64,000 nucleotides of DNA from Sphingobium wenxiniae (lineage in GTDB: Bacteria; Pseudomonadota; Alphaproteobacteria; Sphingomonadales; Sphingomonadaceae). The position numbers were made by a program, and so were the translations under genes. The stretch lies in the NCBI RefSeq assembly GCF_007830065.1, contig NZ_VLKK01000004.1, positions 1 through 64,000 of the forward strand. The letters are read 5' to 3'. Of this stretch, positions 17,395-25,770 are shown piece by piece (the stretch's first letter is position 1; each line of letters starts with the position of its first letter). The notes beneath the pieces are model-generated. The model did no database searches. It worked only from the letters and a program-made list of their open reading frames with translations, and was not told where the DNA came from.

Positions 17395-18138
17395 ATGCGG
17401 TTCATTTCGGCGCTCAAGACCGTGGCGATCGGTTTCGCCCTCTATGCGTCCAGCGGCGCCGCCCTGGCGCAGGGCGGCGGACGAGGACAGGGCGAGGAAC
17501 TGAAGAAGGCGGAAATGTCCGCCATCGCGGAAAAGAACGCCAAGGTGCTGGAACAGTCCGGCACGCCGCAGCTTCCAGCCGCCAGCATTCCGGTGGATCC
17601 GCAGAATGTGTGGGATCTGGACCTGTCCACCGGCGGGCGGGTGAAAATCCAGCTTCGTCCCGATGTCGCGCCCGCCCATGTGGAGCGGATCAAGGAGCTG
17701 ACGCGGCAGGGTTTCTACAACGGCCTGAAATTCCACCGCGTGATCCCCGGCTTCATGGCGCAGGGCGGCGATCCCAAGGGCGACGGCACGGGTGGCTCCG
17801 CGCTGCCGGACCTGAAACAGGAGTTCAACTGGCTGCCCCATGTGCGCGGCGCGGTGTCGATGGCGCGCGCGCAGTCGGAGGACAGCGCCAACAGCCAGTT
17901 CTTCATCGTGCTGCTGCCCCGGCTCCAGCTCGACAGGAAATACACCATCTTCGGCCGCGTGATCGAAGGGATGCAATATGTGGACGCGATCGCGCCGGGC
18001 GAGCCGCCCGCCAATCCCACCACCATCCTGCAAGCGTCGATCGAAAGCGACGGCAGGCCGCCGGTGACGGCGCCCATCGCGCCGCCGGCATCTTCGATCG
18101 GCGTACCGTCGATCCTGCCGTCCGCGCCGAAGAAATAG
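17395..18138 (+). CDS. Secreted cyclophilin-type peptidyl-prolyl isomerase
   Basis: 247 residues with a signal peptide of about 25 residues (ends AALAQ). The cyclophilin core has KFHRVIPGFMAQGGDPKGDG near 109 with the catalytic arginine, then QSEDSANSQFFIVL and YTIFGRVIEGM. A proline-rich tail of about 30 residues closes it. It probably speeds proline isomerisation in periplasmic proteins. Sits between coaD and queA in one direction. Confidence 0.9.
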   Translation: MRFISALKTVAIGFALYASSGAALAQGGGRGQGEELKKAEMSAIAEKNAKVLEQSGTPQLPAASIPVDPQNVWDLDLSTGGRVKIQLRPDVAPAHVERIKELTRQGFYNGLKFHRVIPGFMAQGGDPKGDGTGGSALPDLKQEFNWLPHVRGAVSMARAQSEDSANSQFFIVLLPRLQLDRKYTIFGRVIEGMQYVDAIAPGEPPANPTTILQASIESDGRPPVTAPIAPPASSIGVPSILPSAPKK

Positions 18139-18161
18139 GGCGCCCGCCGGGGCGCTGATCC

Positions 18162-19196
18162 ATGCGCGTAGACCTGTTCGATTTCGATCTGCCGCCCGAG
18201 CGCATCGCGCTGCGCCCAGCCGCCCCGCGCGATTCGGCACGGCTGATGCTGGTCGATGGCAATGCGCCCATCGAGGACCGGATCGTCCGCGACCTGCCCG
18301 GCCTGCTGCGCGCGGGCGACGTGCTGGTGTTCAACGACACGCGCGTCATCCCCGCCCAGTTGGAAGGGATGCGGGGGCAGGCGAAGATCGGCGCGACGCT
18401 GCACAAGCGGCTGGGGCTGCGCCAATGGCAGGCATTCCTGCGCAACGCCAGGCGGGTGCGGGACGGCGACCGGATCGATTTCGGCGCGGGCGTCACCGCC
18501 ATCGCGGGGCCGCGCGACGGGGAGGGCGGCGTGACGCTGCGCTTCGAGGGCGAAGAGCCGGTGGAAGTGCTGCTGGAGCGGGCGGGGCGGATGCCGCTGC
18601 CGCCCTATATCGCCAGCAAGCGTCCGACCGACGAGCGCGACAGGGCCGACTATCAGACCATGTTCGCACGGAAGGATGGGGCCGTGGCCGCGCCCACCGC
18701 CGCGCTGCACTTCACGCCGGACCTGATGGCCGGCCTGGCGGCGGCTGGCGTGGCGACGGAGACGCTGACGCTGCATGTCGGCGCGGGAACGTTCCTGCCG
18801 GTGAAGGCGGAAGATACCGATGACCACCGGATGCACGCCGAATGGGGCCGGATCGACGCCGCGGCGGCGGCGCGGCTGAACGCGGCGCGGGCGGCTGGCG
18901 GGCGGCTGATCGCGGTCGGCACGACCAGCCTGCGCCTGCTGGAAAGCGCGGCGGGCGAGGACGGCCTTGTCCGCCCGTTCGAGGATGAAACGCGCATCTT
19001 CATCACGCCCGGCTACCGTTTCCGCGCGGTGGACGGGTTGATGACCAATTTCCACCTGCCCCGATCGACCCTGTTCATGCTGGTCAGCGCGCTGATGGGG
19101 CGCGATCGGATGCAGGCGGCCTACGCCCATGCCATAGCCGCGGGCTATCGCTTCTACAGCTATGGGGACTCGAGCCTGTTGCTGCCGGAGGGGTAG
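18162..19196 (+). CDS. queA: S-adenosylmethionine:tRNA ribosyltransferase-isomerase
   Basis: 344 residues. Begins [19 protein letters not shown] and carries [46 protein letters not shown] and [17 protein letters not shown], all QueA landmarks. It builds epoxyqueuosine at the wobble base of tRNA. Probably cotranscribed with the cyclophilin gene 23 bp upstream. Confidence 0.95.
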   Translation: MRVDLFDFDLPPERIALRPAAPRDSARLMLVDGNAPIEDRIVRDLPGLLRAGDVLVFNDTRVIPAQLEGMRGQAKIGATLHKRLGLRQWQAFLRNARRVRDGDRIDFGAGVTAIAGPRDGEGGVTLRFEGEEPVEVLLERAGRMPLPPYIASKRPTDERDRADYQTMFARKDGAVAAPTAALHFTPDLMAGLAAAGVATETLTLHVGAGTFLPVKAEDTDDHRMHAEWGRIDAAAAARLNAARAAGGRLIAVGTTSLRLLESAAGEDGLVRPFEDETRIFITPGYRFRAVDGLMTNFHLPRSTLFMLVSALMGRDRMQAAYAHAIAAGYRFYSYGDSSLLLPEG

Positions 19197-19367
19197 GGCG
19201 GAACAGGGGGCATCCCGCCCCGCCTTTCGCCGCTCCAGAACGGCCTGACCAGGGCCAGGGAGACGCTCCACAACGTCCGCTGGTTCGAAGCGGTCGCGGT
19301 GCGCGGCATCATCGACCGCGTGGAGACCGGCGCTGGCGCAGCGGCGGAATCTTTGCCACGCATGAAA

Positions 19368-19395
19368 AAAGGGTCCGGCCGGAACCGGACCCTTT
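19368..19395. terminator. Terminator between queA and the DUF2171 gene
   Basis: aaagggtccgg (19368-19378) pairs perfectly with ccggaccctt and t (19385-19395) around a 6-nt loop. An A run before it and a T run after it let it work in both directions for the two convergent genes. The 170 bp between queA and the hairpin hold nothing I can support. Confidence 0.8.
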
Positions 19396-19418
19396 CCCTT
19401 CGTGACCCATATCGCCGA

Positions 19419-20333
19419 TCAGCGGTCGCGGTCCCTTTCCTGGGACGCGCTGCTGTCCGACCAGCGTGCGCCCCGTGACCCGCGATCCTCGTCCCGGTCG
19501 CCGAACATGGCGTGCTGTTCGCGTTCCGTCCGCCAGGCGGTCTGCGCCTGATCGGCGGACTTTTCCAACGTGACCTTCTGCGCGTCGACCGACTTGATCC
19601 AGGAGGAAGGGATGGAATGGTGCACGCCGCCCGCCTCCTCGTCATTCTTGGTCAGGATGATGCGGTCGCCGCGCAACTTGTCCACGGTGCCGACATGCTC
19701 GCCATCGCTGCCGACCACTTCCATATGTTCGCGCACCTGCGACAATGCCTGCCGCTGTTCGCCGCGCCGGCTGCGCCAGCTTCCGAACTCATGCTCGAAG
19801 CGTTCCCGGTTTTCCCGCTGATATTCGGCATAGTCGCGATCCAGTTCGCTGATCCGCTGTTGCCGCCATGCATGATAATTGGCGTCATGATGTTCGCCAT
19901 AATCATGCTGCGCCCCATAGGCGCGCGTGCGATAGCCATGATCCTCGCTGCCCAGGCCGCTGCGTTCGCTGGTATAGGGCGCATAGCCCCGGCCCGGCAG
20001 ATAGCGGTCGCTGCCCGAGGCGGAGGCATAGCCCACGCGGCTGCTCTGGTCGCGGGGGTCGCCATAGGTCCGGTTGTAATATTCGTCATATTCGCGCCGG
20101 CGTTCGGCCTCTTCGTCGCCGAACCAGCTACGGACCTCGTCGCCCGCCCGATCGAAGAATCCGCGCTCGTCCGGGTCGTATTCGGCCGGTGCGGAACGAT
20201 AGGGACGCCCGCTGAACTGGCCCTGCGTGCCATAGCGATAGCCGCGATCCTCGCGCCAGTCGCGCGGGCCGGTGGAGCGCGGCTGTCCGGCATATATATC
20301 GTCACCGTAGCGGCGTCCGCCCTGGTAACCCAT
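19419..20333 (-). CDS. Hydrophilic DUF2171 domain protein
   Basis: 304 residues, very rich in R, D, E, Y and G. The first 200 residues are low-complexity and charged (YGDDIYAGQP, DEEAERRREYDEYY). The last 90 hold a DUF2171 domain: HMEVVGSDGEHVGTVDKLRG, IILTKNDEEAGGVHHSIPSS, WIKSVDAQKVTLEKS. Such proteins are usually stress-linked but uncharacterised. aaggagaaggact precedes the ATG. A possible EcfG-type promoter lies upstream. No signal peptide is visible. Confidence 0.82.
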   Translation of the reverse strand: MGYQGGRRYGDDIYAGQPRSTGPRDWREDRGYRYGTQGQFSGRPYRSAPAEYDPDERGFFDRAGDEVRSWFGDEEAERRREYDEYYNRTYGDPRDQSSRVGYASASGSDRYLPGRGYAPYTSERSGLGSEDHGYRTRAYGAQHDYGEHHDANYHAWRQQRISELDRDYAEYQRENRERFEHEFGSWRSRRGEQRQALSQVREHMEVVGSDGEHVGTVDKLRGDRIILTKNDEEAGGVHHSIPSSWIKSVDAQKVTLEKSADQAQTAWRTEREQHAMFGDRDEDRGSRGARWSDSSASQERDRDR

Positions 20334-20400
20334 AGTCCTTCTCCTTGCCTGCTGTTGCGGCGGTCTTCCCTTGCGTCGCCGCAAGCGCCGTCCCCCATCC

Positions 20401-20425
20401 AATGAGCGGCGAAGCCCTTCGTTCC
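20401..20425 (-). promoter_or_regulatory. Candidate EcfG-type (general stress) promoter
   Basis: On the minus strand GGAAC (20425-20421), a 16-bp spacer and CATT (20404-20401). The alphaproteobacterial general-stress consensus is GGAAC-N16/17-CGTT, so the -10 differs at one base. It lies 67 bp before the DUF2171 gene. Confidence 0.35.
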
Positions 20426-20555
20426 GGGCGTTACGCAGGGGTAACGTCGCTTGTTTCCACCAGCCTGCCGACGGACGCGAGGGGCGTGCGGCAGACGGGT
20501 GGCAAAGGCTTGATCGGGATCAGCCGAAGGGGACGTTTTTCCCGCAAAAAGACCG

Positions 20556-20584
20556 TTGCACGGCACGAAAGGCTCGCCTATAGG
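20556..20584 (+). promoter_or_regulatory. Promoter of tRNA-Ala
   Basis: TTGCAC (20556-20561), a 17-bp spacer and TATAGG (20579-20584), 11 bp before the first base of the tRNA. Confidence 0.65.
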
Positions 20585-20595
20585 CAGCGCTCTTT

Positions 20596-20671
<76 letters not shown>

Positions 20672-21153
20672 TTTTCCCTTCTAACGCCTTGATAATGGCG
20701 ACTATCCAGAAAATCAGCCCCTAATCCCGCCATTTGGCCGCATCTGTGGTCACATCACGGCAGGGAAAGGCTGTGCCGCTCAAATGGCGTGAAACCCGGC
20801 CAACGCGGAAAAAGATAGGCAGGGTTGAATTTCCCACCGGCGGACGGCGGCATTTTCCGCTTGCGTATCAGGATTATAGGTTCCTATTTGAAGGCGGGCC
20901 GCAAGAGGTTCCTGATGAAATTTGCGAGATCGAGCATCCCCTCATCCGGTGCTGGAGCGAGGCGGTGATCGGTGGTTCTCGACCTGAAATCGCCCAGCGG
21001 CGTGGCGGCGGTTCTTCGTCTTGTCGGACAGGCCGACGCCTTGATCGAGGGACCTTGACAGGCGGCCACCTAATAGACACCCACTTACGCGCTCGAATCA
21101 TAGCGACCCTAGGGAAGGGCCTGGTTCGACGCGCGAACAAGTGAGAGGATGCC
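20672..21153. other. 482-bp decayed stretch between tRNA-Ala and acyl-CoA dehydrogenase
   Basis: No convincing gene. The longest plus-strand frame (20734-21144, 136 residues) opens [20 protein letters not shown] and matches nothing I recognise. Its second half runs out of frame over the CoA-transferase relic at 20969-21055, so it is probably not one real gene. Parts (20770-20930) look AT-richer than the neighbours. Position just after a tRNA suggests an old integration or deletion scar, but I find no second copy of the tRNA end to mark it. Confidence 0.5.
20969..21055 (+). pseudogene. Relic of a CaiB/BaiF-family CoA-transferase
   Basis: Translates as SVVLDLKSPSGVAAVLRL followed by VGQADALIEG, then Pro and a stop. 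This is a well-known segment of class III CoA-transferases (alpha-methylacyl-CoA racemase type), where RRSVVLDLK...VEQADALIEGFRPG is expected. The codon before it is TGA, one transition from the CGA arginine that would fit. Nothing before or after extends the match. Lies just upstream of two acyl-CoA dehydrogenases, a usual neighbourhood for such genes. Confidence 0.65.
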
Positions 21154-22344
21154 ATGACCGACCTCAGCCGCGACCCGGCCGACGAGCGCTTCCGGAACGA
21201 GGTGCGTGCCTTCCTCGAAGACAATCTTCCGCCCGAAATGGCCCGCCGTAATCGCCAGGGCTATCACGCGTCGCGTAGCGACACGCGCGAATGGACGCGC
21301 ATTCTCCATGCGCGGGGCTGGTCGGCGCCAAACTGGCCCGTGGAGCATGGCGGCACCGGCTGGACGCTGGCGCAGCAGGCGATATTCGACGAGGAATGCA
21401 CGGCGGCGGGCGCGCCGCTGCTGGACATATTCGGGCTCTCCATGGTGGGTCCGCTGATCTACACCTATGGCACGGACGATCTGAAGGCGCGCATCCTGCC
21501 GCCCTTCCTGCGCGGGGAGATCAGTTGGGCGCAGGGCTTTTCCGAACCCAATGCCGGTTCCGACCTCGGCTCGCTCCAGACGCGCGCGGTGCTGGACGGC
21601 GACGATTATGTCATCAACGGGCGCAAGATCTGGACCTCCGGCGCGCATGAAGCGACCATGATTTTCTTCCTTGTCCGCACGGGGGAGGGCACCCGCAACG
21701 GCCTCACCATGCTGATAGTGGATGCGCGCCAGCCGGGCATCGCCATCCGCCCCATCGACGACATCCGCAAGGAGCACAGCCTCAACGAGGTGATCCTCGA
21801 CGATGTGCGCACGCCGGTGGCGAACCGTATCGGGGAAGAGGGCAAGGGATGGGGCTATGCCAAGGCGCTCCTGGAAAACGAGCGCGCCTTTGCCGCGGAG
21901 ATTCCGCGCAACAGAAACCATCTCGCGCTGCTGCGCCGGATCGCGCGCGGCACGATGCGGGCGGGCCGTCCGCTGATCGAGGACCCGGTCTTCGCCGCGC
22001 GCATCGCGGAGGCGGAGGTGGAGTTCATGGCGCTTGAATTTCTCGCCCTGCGCGCCATGTCCGACACCGACGGCAGCGGCCCGTCCTTCGGCTCCTTCCT
22101 CAAGGTGCGCGGGTCGGAACTGGTGCAGCGTCTCACCCAGTTGCAGGTGGAGGCGCTGGGCGATCACGGCGCCTATCTCTATTCGGAGCAGGCCCATATG
22201 GCCGGACAGCCGCAGCCTGCGCCGGGACCGGAATTTGCTCCGGGCGTTTGGTCGGAAGCCATGTATCGCCGCGCCTCCTCCATCTATGGCGGCGCCAACG
22301 AAATTCAGCGCACGCTGATCGCCAAGCAATATCTGGATCTTTGA
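21154..22344 (+). CDS. Acyl-CoA dehydrogenase (first of a pair)
   Basis: 396 residues. The middle domain carries WAQGFSEPNAGSDLGSLQTRA near 127 and KIWTSGAHEATMIFFLVRT; the end has YGGANEIQRTLIAKQYLDL. These flavoproteins introduce the 2,3-double bond into acyl-CoA. The catalytic base is not obvious, as in many members of two-subunit steroid or side-chain-type enzymes. It lies 3 bp before the second dehydrogenase, and the pair may form a heteromer, which is inference. Confidence 0.9.
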   Translation: MTDLSRDPADERFRNEVRAFLEDNLPPEMARRNRQGYHASRSDTREWTRILHARGWSAPNWPVEHGGTGWTLAQQAIFDEECTAAGAPLLDIFGLSMVGPLIYTYGTDDLKARILPPFLRGEISWAQGFSEPNAGSDLGSLQTRAVLDGDDYVINGRKIWTSGAHEATMIFFLVRTGEGTRNGLTMLIVDARQPGIAIRPIDDIRKEHSLNEVILDDVRTPVANRIGEEGKGWGYAKALLENERAFAAEIPRNRNHLALLRRIARGTMRAGRPLIEDPVFAARIAEAEVEFMALEFLALRAMSDTDGSGPSFGSFLKVRGSELVQRLTQLQVEALGDHGAYLYSEQAHMAGQPQPAPGPEFAPGVWSEAMYRRASSIYGGANEIQRTLIAKQYLDL

Positions 22345-22347
22345 ACG

Positions 22348-23463
22348 ATGGATTTTGGCCTTTCCGAAGAACAGGTGCTGCTGGTGGACGGCGCCCGCCG
22401 TTATGTCGAGCAGACGTCCGATTATGAAGCGCGCCGCAAGGCCGTCGACTCTGGCGAGGCTTATGGCGCCGCGCGGTGGCAGCAGTTTGCGGAGCTGGGC
22501 TGGCTGGCCCTCGCCCTGCCGGAACGGCATGGCGGTTTGGGCGGCAGTGCGGTCGATTATGCGCTTCTGGTGGAAGCGCTTGGCGCCGGGCTGATGCTGG
22601 AACCCCTGGTTCCCGTTGCAGCAGCGGCCATGGCGCTCGTCACGGCGGGAGGCGCGGGCGATCTCCCGTCGGCGGTGGCGGAAGGCAGCGCCCGCCCGGT
22701 CCTTGCCCATGGCGAACCGGGGTCGGGCGGCTTGCTGACTTTCGTCGAAAGCCGGGCCGAACGGTCCGCCGCGGGCTGGCGGCTGACCGGCGCCAAGTCG
22801 CTCGTCCTGGGCGGCGCGGCGGCCACCCATTACCTTGTCAGCGCGCGGACGTCCGGCGATAAAGCGGATGATGCGGGGATCAGCCTGTTTCTCGTTCCCG
22901 CGGACCATGCGGCGCTGGGGCGCAGGGATGTGCGGCTGACTGACGACAGCGTCGGCGCGCATCTGGCCTTCACTGGGCTCGACCTTCCCGACGCCGCCCT
23001 TCTAGGCCCGGAGAGCGGCGGGTTGCCCGCGCTCCGGGAAGGCATGGCCTGGCTCCAGCTCGGGCTTCATGCCGAAGCATTGGGCGCCATGGACAAGGCG
23101 CTATGGACCACGCGCGACTATGTCCGCACGCGGCGTCAGTTCGGCACGGAGCTTTCGACCTTTCAGGCGGTGCAGCACGGCCTTGCCGACATGGCGATGG
23201 AGACGGAACTGTCCCGCTCGATGCTGTTGCGCCTGCTGTCCGTGTTCGACGGCGACAGCGCGGAGCGCGACCGGACGCTCGCCGCCGCCAAGGCGCAGTT
23301 CGGCAGGAGCGGCTTCTTCGTGGGCGCGCAGGCGGTGCAGCTTCATGGCGGCATCGGCATGGCCGACGAATATCTGATCGGCATGATCTTCAAGCGCCTG
23401 CTGCTGCTGCGCAATCTGCACGGGGGACCGGATATGGCGCTTGGGCAACTGACGCAGGATTAA
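22348..23463 (+). CDS. Acyl-CoA dehydrogenase (second of a pair)
   Basis: 371 residues. Opens MDFGLSEEQVLLVDGARRYVEQ. It has LALPERHGGLGGSAVDYALLVE near 50, TRRQFGTELSTFQAVQHGLADM near 255, and LHGGIGMADEYLIGMIFKRL near 333. More divergent and shorter than its partner, as in the paired FadE-type heteromers of actinobacteria and sphingomonads. Substrate unknown. Convergent with the DUF3325 gene across 103 bp. Confidence 0.9.
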   Translation: MDFGLSEEQVLLVDGARRYVEQTSDYEARRKAVDSGEAYGAARWQQFAELGWLALALPERHGGLGGSAVDYALLVEALGAGLMLEPLVPVAAAAMALVTAGGAGDLPSAVAEGSARPVLAHGEPGSGGLLTFVESRAERSAAGWRLTGAKSLVLGGAAATHYLVSARTSGDKADDAGISLFLVPADHAALGRRDVRLTDDSVGAHLAFTGLDLPDAALLGPESGGLPALREGMAWLQLGLHAEALGAMDKALWTTRDYVRTRRQFGTELSTFQAVQHGLADMAMETELSRSMLLRLLSVFDGDSAERDRTLAAAKAQFGRSGFFVGAQAVQLHGGIGMADEYLIGMIFKRLLLLRNLHGGPDMALGQLTQD

Positions 23464-23566
23464 TGGAGGGATTTCGGGTGCATGAAGTGCTGTCTCGGCG
23501 ATTGGAGCAGCCGCGCGCCGCGTGAGACGCAAACGTCCGCCTTGCCAGATAGCTCAAAATAGTCGT

Positions 23567-23893
23567 TCAAGCCTTGCTTTCCTGCGCCTGTTTCCGTCCC
23601 GAACGCGACGGAGGGGCACCGCGATGCGACGCGGAAAGTCGGTTTACGGCAAGAAGAGTGATCGTGGCGGCCAGCGAAAGCAGGCCGAACCACAGGATAC
23701 CGCCGATCGCGGCGCCCCACGCGGCTATCGCCAGTATAAAGGACAGGGTGAGGCCCATCCAGCCGGCGATCCGCAAGCCGCGCCGCTTGCTCCGGGACGG
23801 GTGTTTGTGGACGATGTCCCTATGGTGCCTTTCCATCGAAAGCGCCAGGCACCCGAACGCCAGCAAGGCGGCGAGAAAGGCGAGGATGGTCAT
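23567..23893 (-). CDS. DUF3325 family membrane protein
   Basis: 108 residues. Three hydrophobic helices (about 1-20, 42-62, 64-84) with SMERHHRDIVHKHPSRSKRRGLRIAGW split across the first loop. DUF3325 proteins are found at the ends of TonB siderophore operons; their role is unknown. Its ATG overlaps the stop of the PepSY gene (ATGA). Last gene of the four-gene iron operon. Confidence 0.75.
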   Translation of the reverse strand: MTILAFLAALLAFGCLALSMERHHRDIVHKHPSRSKRRGLRIAGWMGLTLSFILAIAAWGAAIGGILWFGLLSLAATITLLAVNRLSASHRGAPPSRSGRKQAQESKA

Positions 23894-25476
23894 TCCGCCG
23901 GCTCCAATATGGCCTGGGCATTCGGCAGGGTCGCGACCTTTCGCGCGCTTCGTTTTTGCCTGGGCTGATAGCGGCGCACTTTTCGCGCCATCATCAGGAA
24001 CGTGGCGCCCAGCGCGCAGATCGTCAGATTCATCGCGACCATCCGCATGTCGCCCATCGCGCCCGACTGGAGCAGGCCGCGGCTGTTGGACAGGTCATGA
24101 AACGGCAGCGCGATCATGGCGGCGCCGGTCAGCGCGAACAATTCCACCCAGGCCCGCCTGACCGGACGCAGAAAGCCGACGAGCAGCGCGGCGCCCCAGG
24201 CCAGGAACATCGCATGGATTTCCCACTCCGCACGGCCTTGGATGTCCGTGGGCAACAGGCGGTTGGCCCACAGATAGCCCGTCATCGCAAGCGGAAGGCC
24301 CGCTATGAAGCCGATATTGAGCCGCTCCACCAACCGGAAGCCGAAATGCGGGTGGTCCGGATCGGGCAGCTTTTCCCGCCGCTTGACGGTCCAGAGGACA
24401 AGGCCGCTTGCGACCATCACCGTTCCGCCCATCCCGCTCAGGAAATAAAGCCACCGCAGCAGATCAGGCGCATAGCGGCCCGCATGAAGGCCGATCATGA
24501 CGCCGGCGGCTTCGGCGGCCCCGTCCGCGCCGTGCGATTGCCAGATCATGCGGCCGGTCGTGCCGGAATAGCTGATGCTGGGCGCGCGCGCGGAAATGCC
24601 GCTGGCCTGGCTTGCGCTGATCGTGACGCGCGCGGCCGCGTCGCCCGGCTCGGCGACCCGGACAGTGCCGACCGCCGCGCCGCCCCATCGCGCGCTGGCG
24701 TCCCGCATCAGCGGCACGAGGTTGACCAGCGGCGCGGGCGCGCCGGTCCGCGCGACCTCTCCCGCCGATGGGAAAAGGGCGTCGAACAGCTTGTCGGTCT
24801 GCTCGTAATTGGCCACTGCGGCCCAGGGCATATAGAGCGTCATCAGCGTGACCAGGCCGGTATAGGTGATCATCAGGTGGAACGGCAGCGCAAGCACGGC
24901 CGTCGCATTGTGCCCGTCCAGCCACGTCCTTTGCCCTTTTCCCCGGCGGAAGGTGAAGAAGTCCTTGAAAATCTTCTTGTGGGTGATGACGCCCGATATG
25001 ATCGCCACCAGCATGGCCATCGCGCAGAAGCCGACGAACCAGCGCGCCCAAATGACCGGCACATAATGCAGGTCGAAATGGAAACGATAGAAGAACTCCC
25101 CGCCGCGCGTGTCGCGCGCGTGCAGCGGCTGGCCGTCGGCGTCCACGAGCGCTTGCGTATCGCGGCGGCGGCGGGGCCGCGCCTCGCCCTCCATCGGCTG
25201 CGGCTGCCAGAACAACTGGGCGCCGATTTCACGCGCGCCCGGCACGGATATGAACCAGCTTCGGGCATCGGGCGCGGTCCGCCGCAGATAGGCTTGCGCG
25301 CCCGCAACGGCCTGTTCAGGCTGGCTGGGTCCAGACAATTCCGGACGCATCCAACGGTTGAGGTCCGCCCGCCAATAGCTCACCGTCCCCATCAGGAAGA
25401 TCGTGAACAGGACCCAGCCGACGATGAGGCCGGACCATGTGTGCAGGGACGATTGCGATTGACGGAAACCGCTCAC
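23890..25476 (-). CDS. PepSY-associated transmembrane protein (siderophore-linked reductase type)
   Basis: 528 residues from a GTG start that overlaps the preceding stop (GTGA). An opening helix follows SSLHTWSGLIVGWVLF. It has a long periplasmic part with PepSY-like segments, a helix at about 150-170 (WFVGFCAMAMLVAIISG) just before THKKIFKDFFTFR, HLMITYTGLVTLMTLYMPW near 200, and four more helices to the end. Histidines in the helices fit haem binding. The family is thought to help release or reduce iron from siderophores. A longer frame upstream is rejected because it runs through the DUF3649 gene. Confidence 0.82.
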   Translation of the reverse strand: MSGFRQSQSSLHTWSGLIVGWVLFTIFLMGTVSYWRADLNRWMRPELSGPSQPEQAVAGAQAYLRRTAPDARSWFISVPGAREIGAQLFWQPQPMEGEARPRRRRDTQALVDADGQPLHARDTRGGEFFYRFHFDLHYVPVIWARWFVGFCAMAMLVAIISGVITHKKIFKDFFTFRRGKGQRTWLDGHNATAVLALPFHLMITYTGLVTLMTLYMPWAAVANYEQTDKLFDALFPSAGEVARTGAPAPLVNLVPLMRDASARWGGAAVGTVRVAEPGDAAARVTISASQASGISARAPSISYSGTTGRMIWQSHGADGAAEAAGVMIGLHAGRYAPDLLRWLYFLSGMGGTVMVASGLVLWTVKRREKLPDPDHPHFGFRLVERLNIGFIAGLPLAMTGYLWANRLLPTDIQGRAEWEIHAMFLAWGAALLVGFLRPVRRAWVELFALTGAAMIALPFHDLSNSRGLLQSGAMGDMRMVAMNLTICALGATFLMMARKVRRYQPRQKRSARKVATLPNAQAILEPAE

Positions 25477-25766
25477 ACACGGCCTCCCATCGCGATCGAG
25501 AGCCATGCGATGCCGCCGCCCAGCGCGCCAAGGGCCAGCGTGACGCAGAACGCCTTGCGTGCGCTGGACGCGGCGAAGACATAGACGATGAGGGCGGCAT
25601 ACAGGGCGAAGGACAGCAGTGTCGCCAGCACGGTCGCCTGCGCGCGGTCGCCGGGCAGCAGACGCGCGAGCGCCATCACCATCAGGCTTGTCGCCGCATA
25701 GCCGAGGGGAATGGCGGTCACGATCCGTCCCCACGCCGACAGCCTGTTTCTGCGTCTCGCCCTCAT
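25473..25766 (-). CDS. DUF3649 family membrane protein
   Basis: 97 residues with three hydrophobic helices (about 12-32, 45-65, 72-93) and a basic opening MRARRRNRLSAWGR. DUF3649 genes typically sit between a TonB siderophore receptor and a PepSY protein, as here. No function is known. Four bases separate it from the receptor, and its stop overlaps the PepSY start. Confidence 0.72.
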   Translation of the reverse strand: MRARRRNRLSAWGRIVTAIPLGYAATSLMVMALARLLPGDRAQATVLATLLSFALYAALIVYVFAASSARKAFCVTLALGALGGGIAWLSIAMGGRV

Positions 25767-25770
25767 CGCA

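Noticed and set aside
19160..19363. 67-residue minus-strand frame between queA and the terminator
   Set aside because: Runs into queA antisense, no ribosome site, no recognisable motif.
23956..25584. 542-residue plus-strand frame over the PepSY gene
   Set aside because: Shadow; the minus strand has four overlapping genes of a known operon type.
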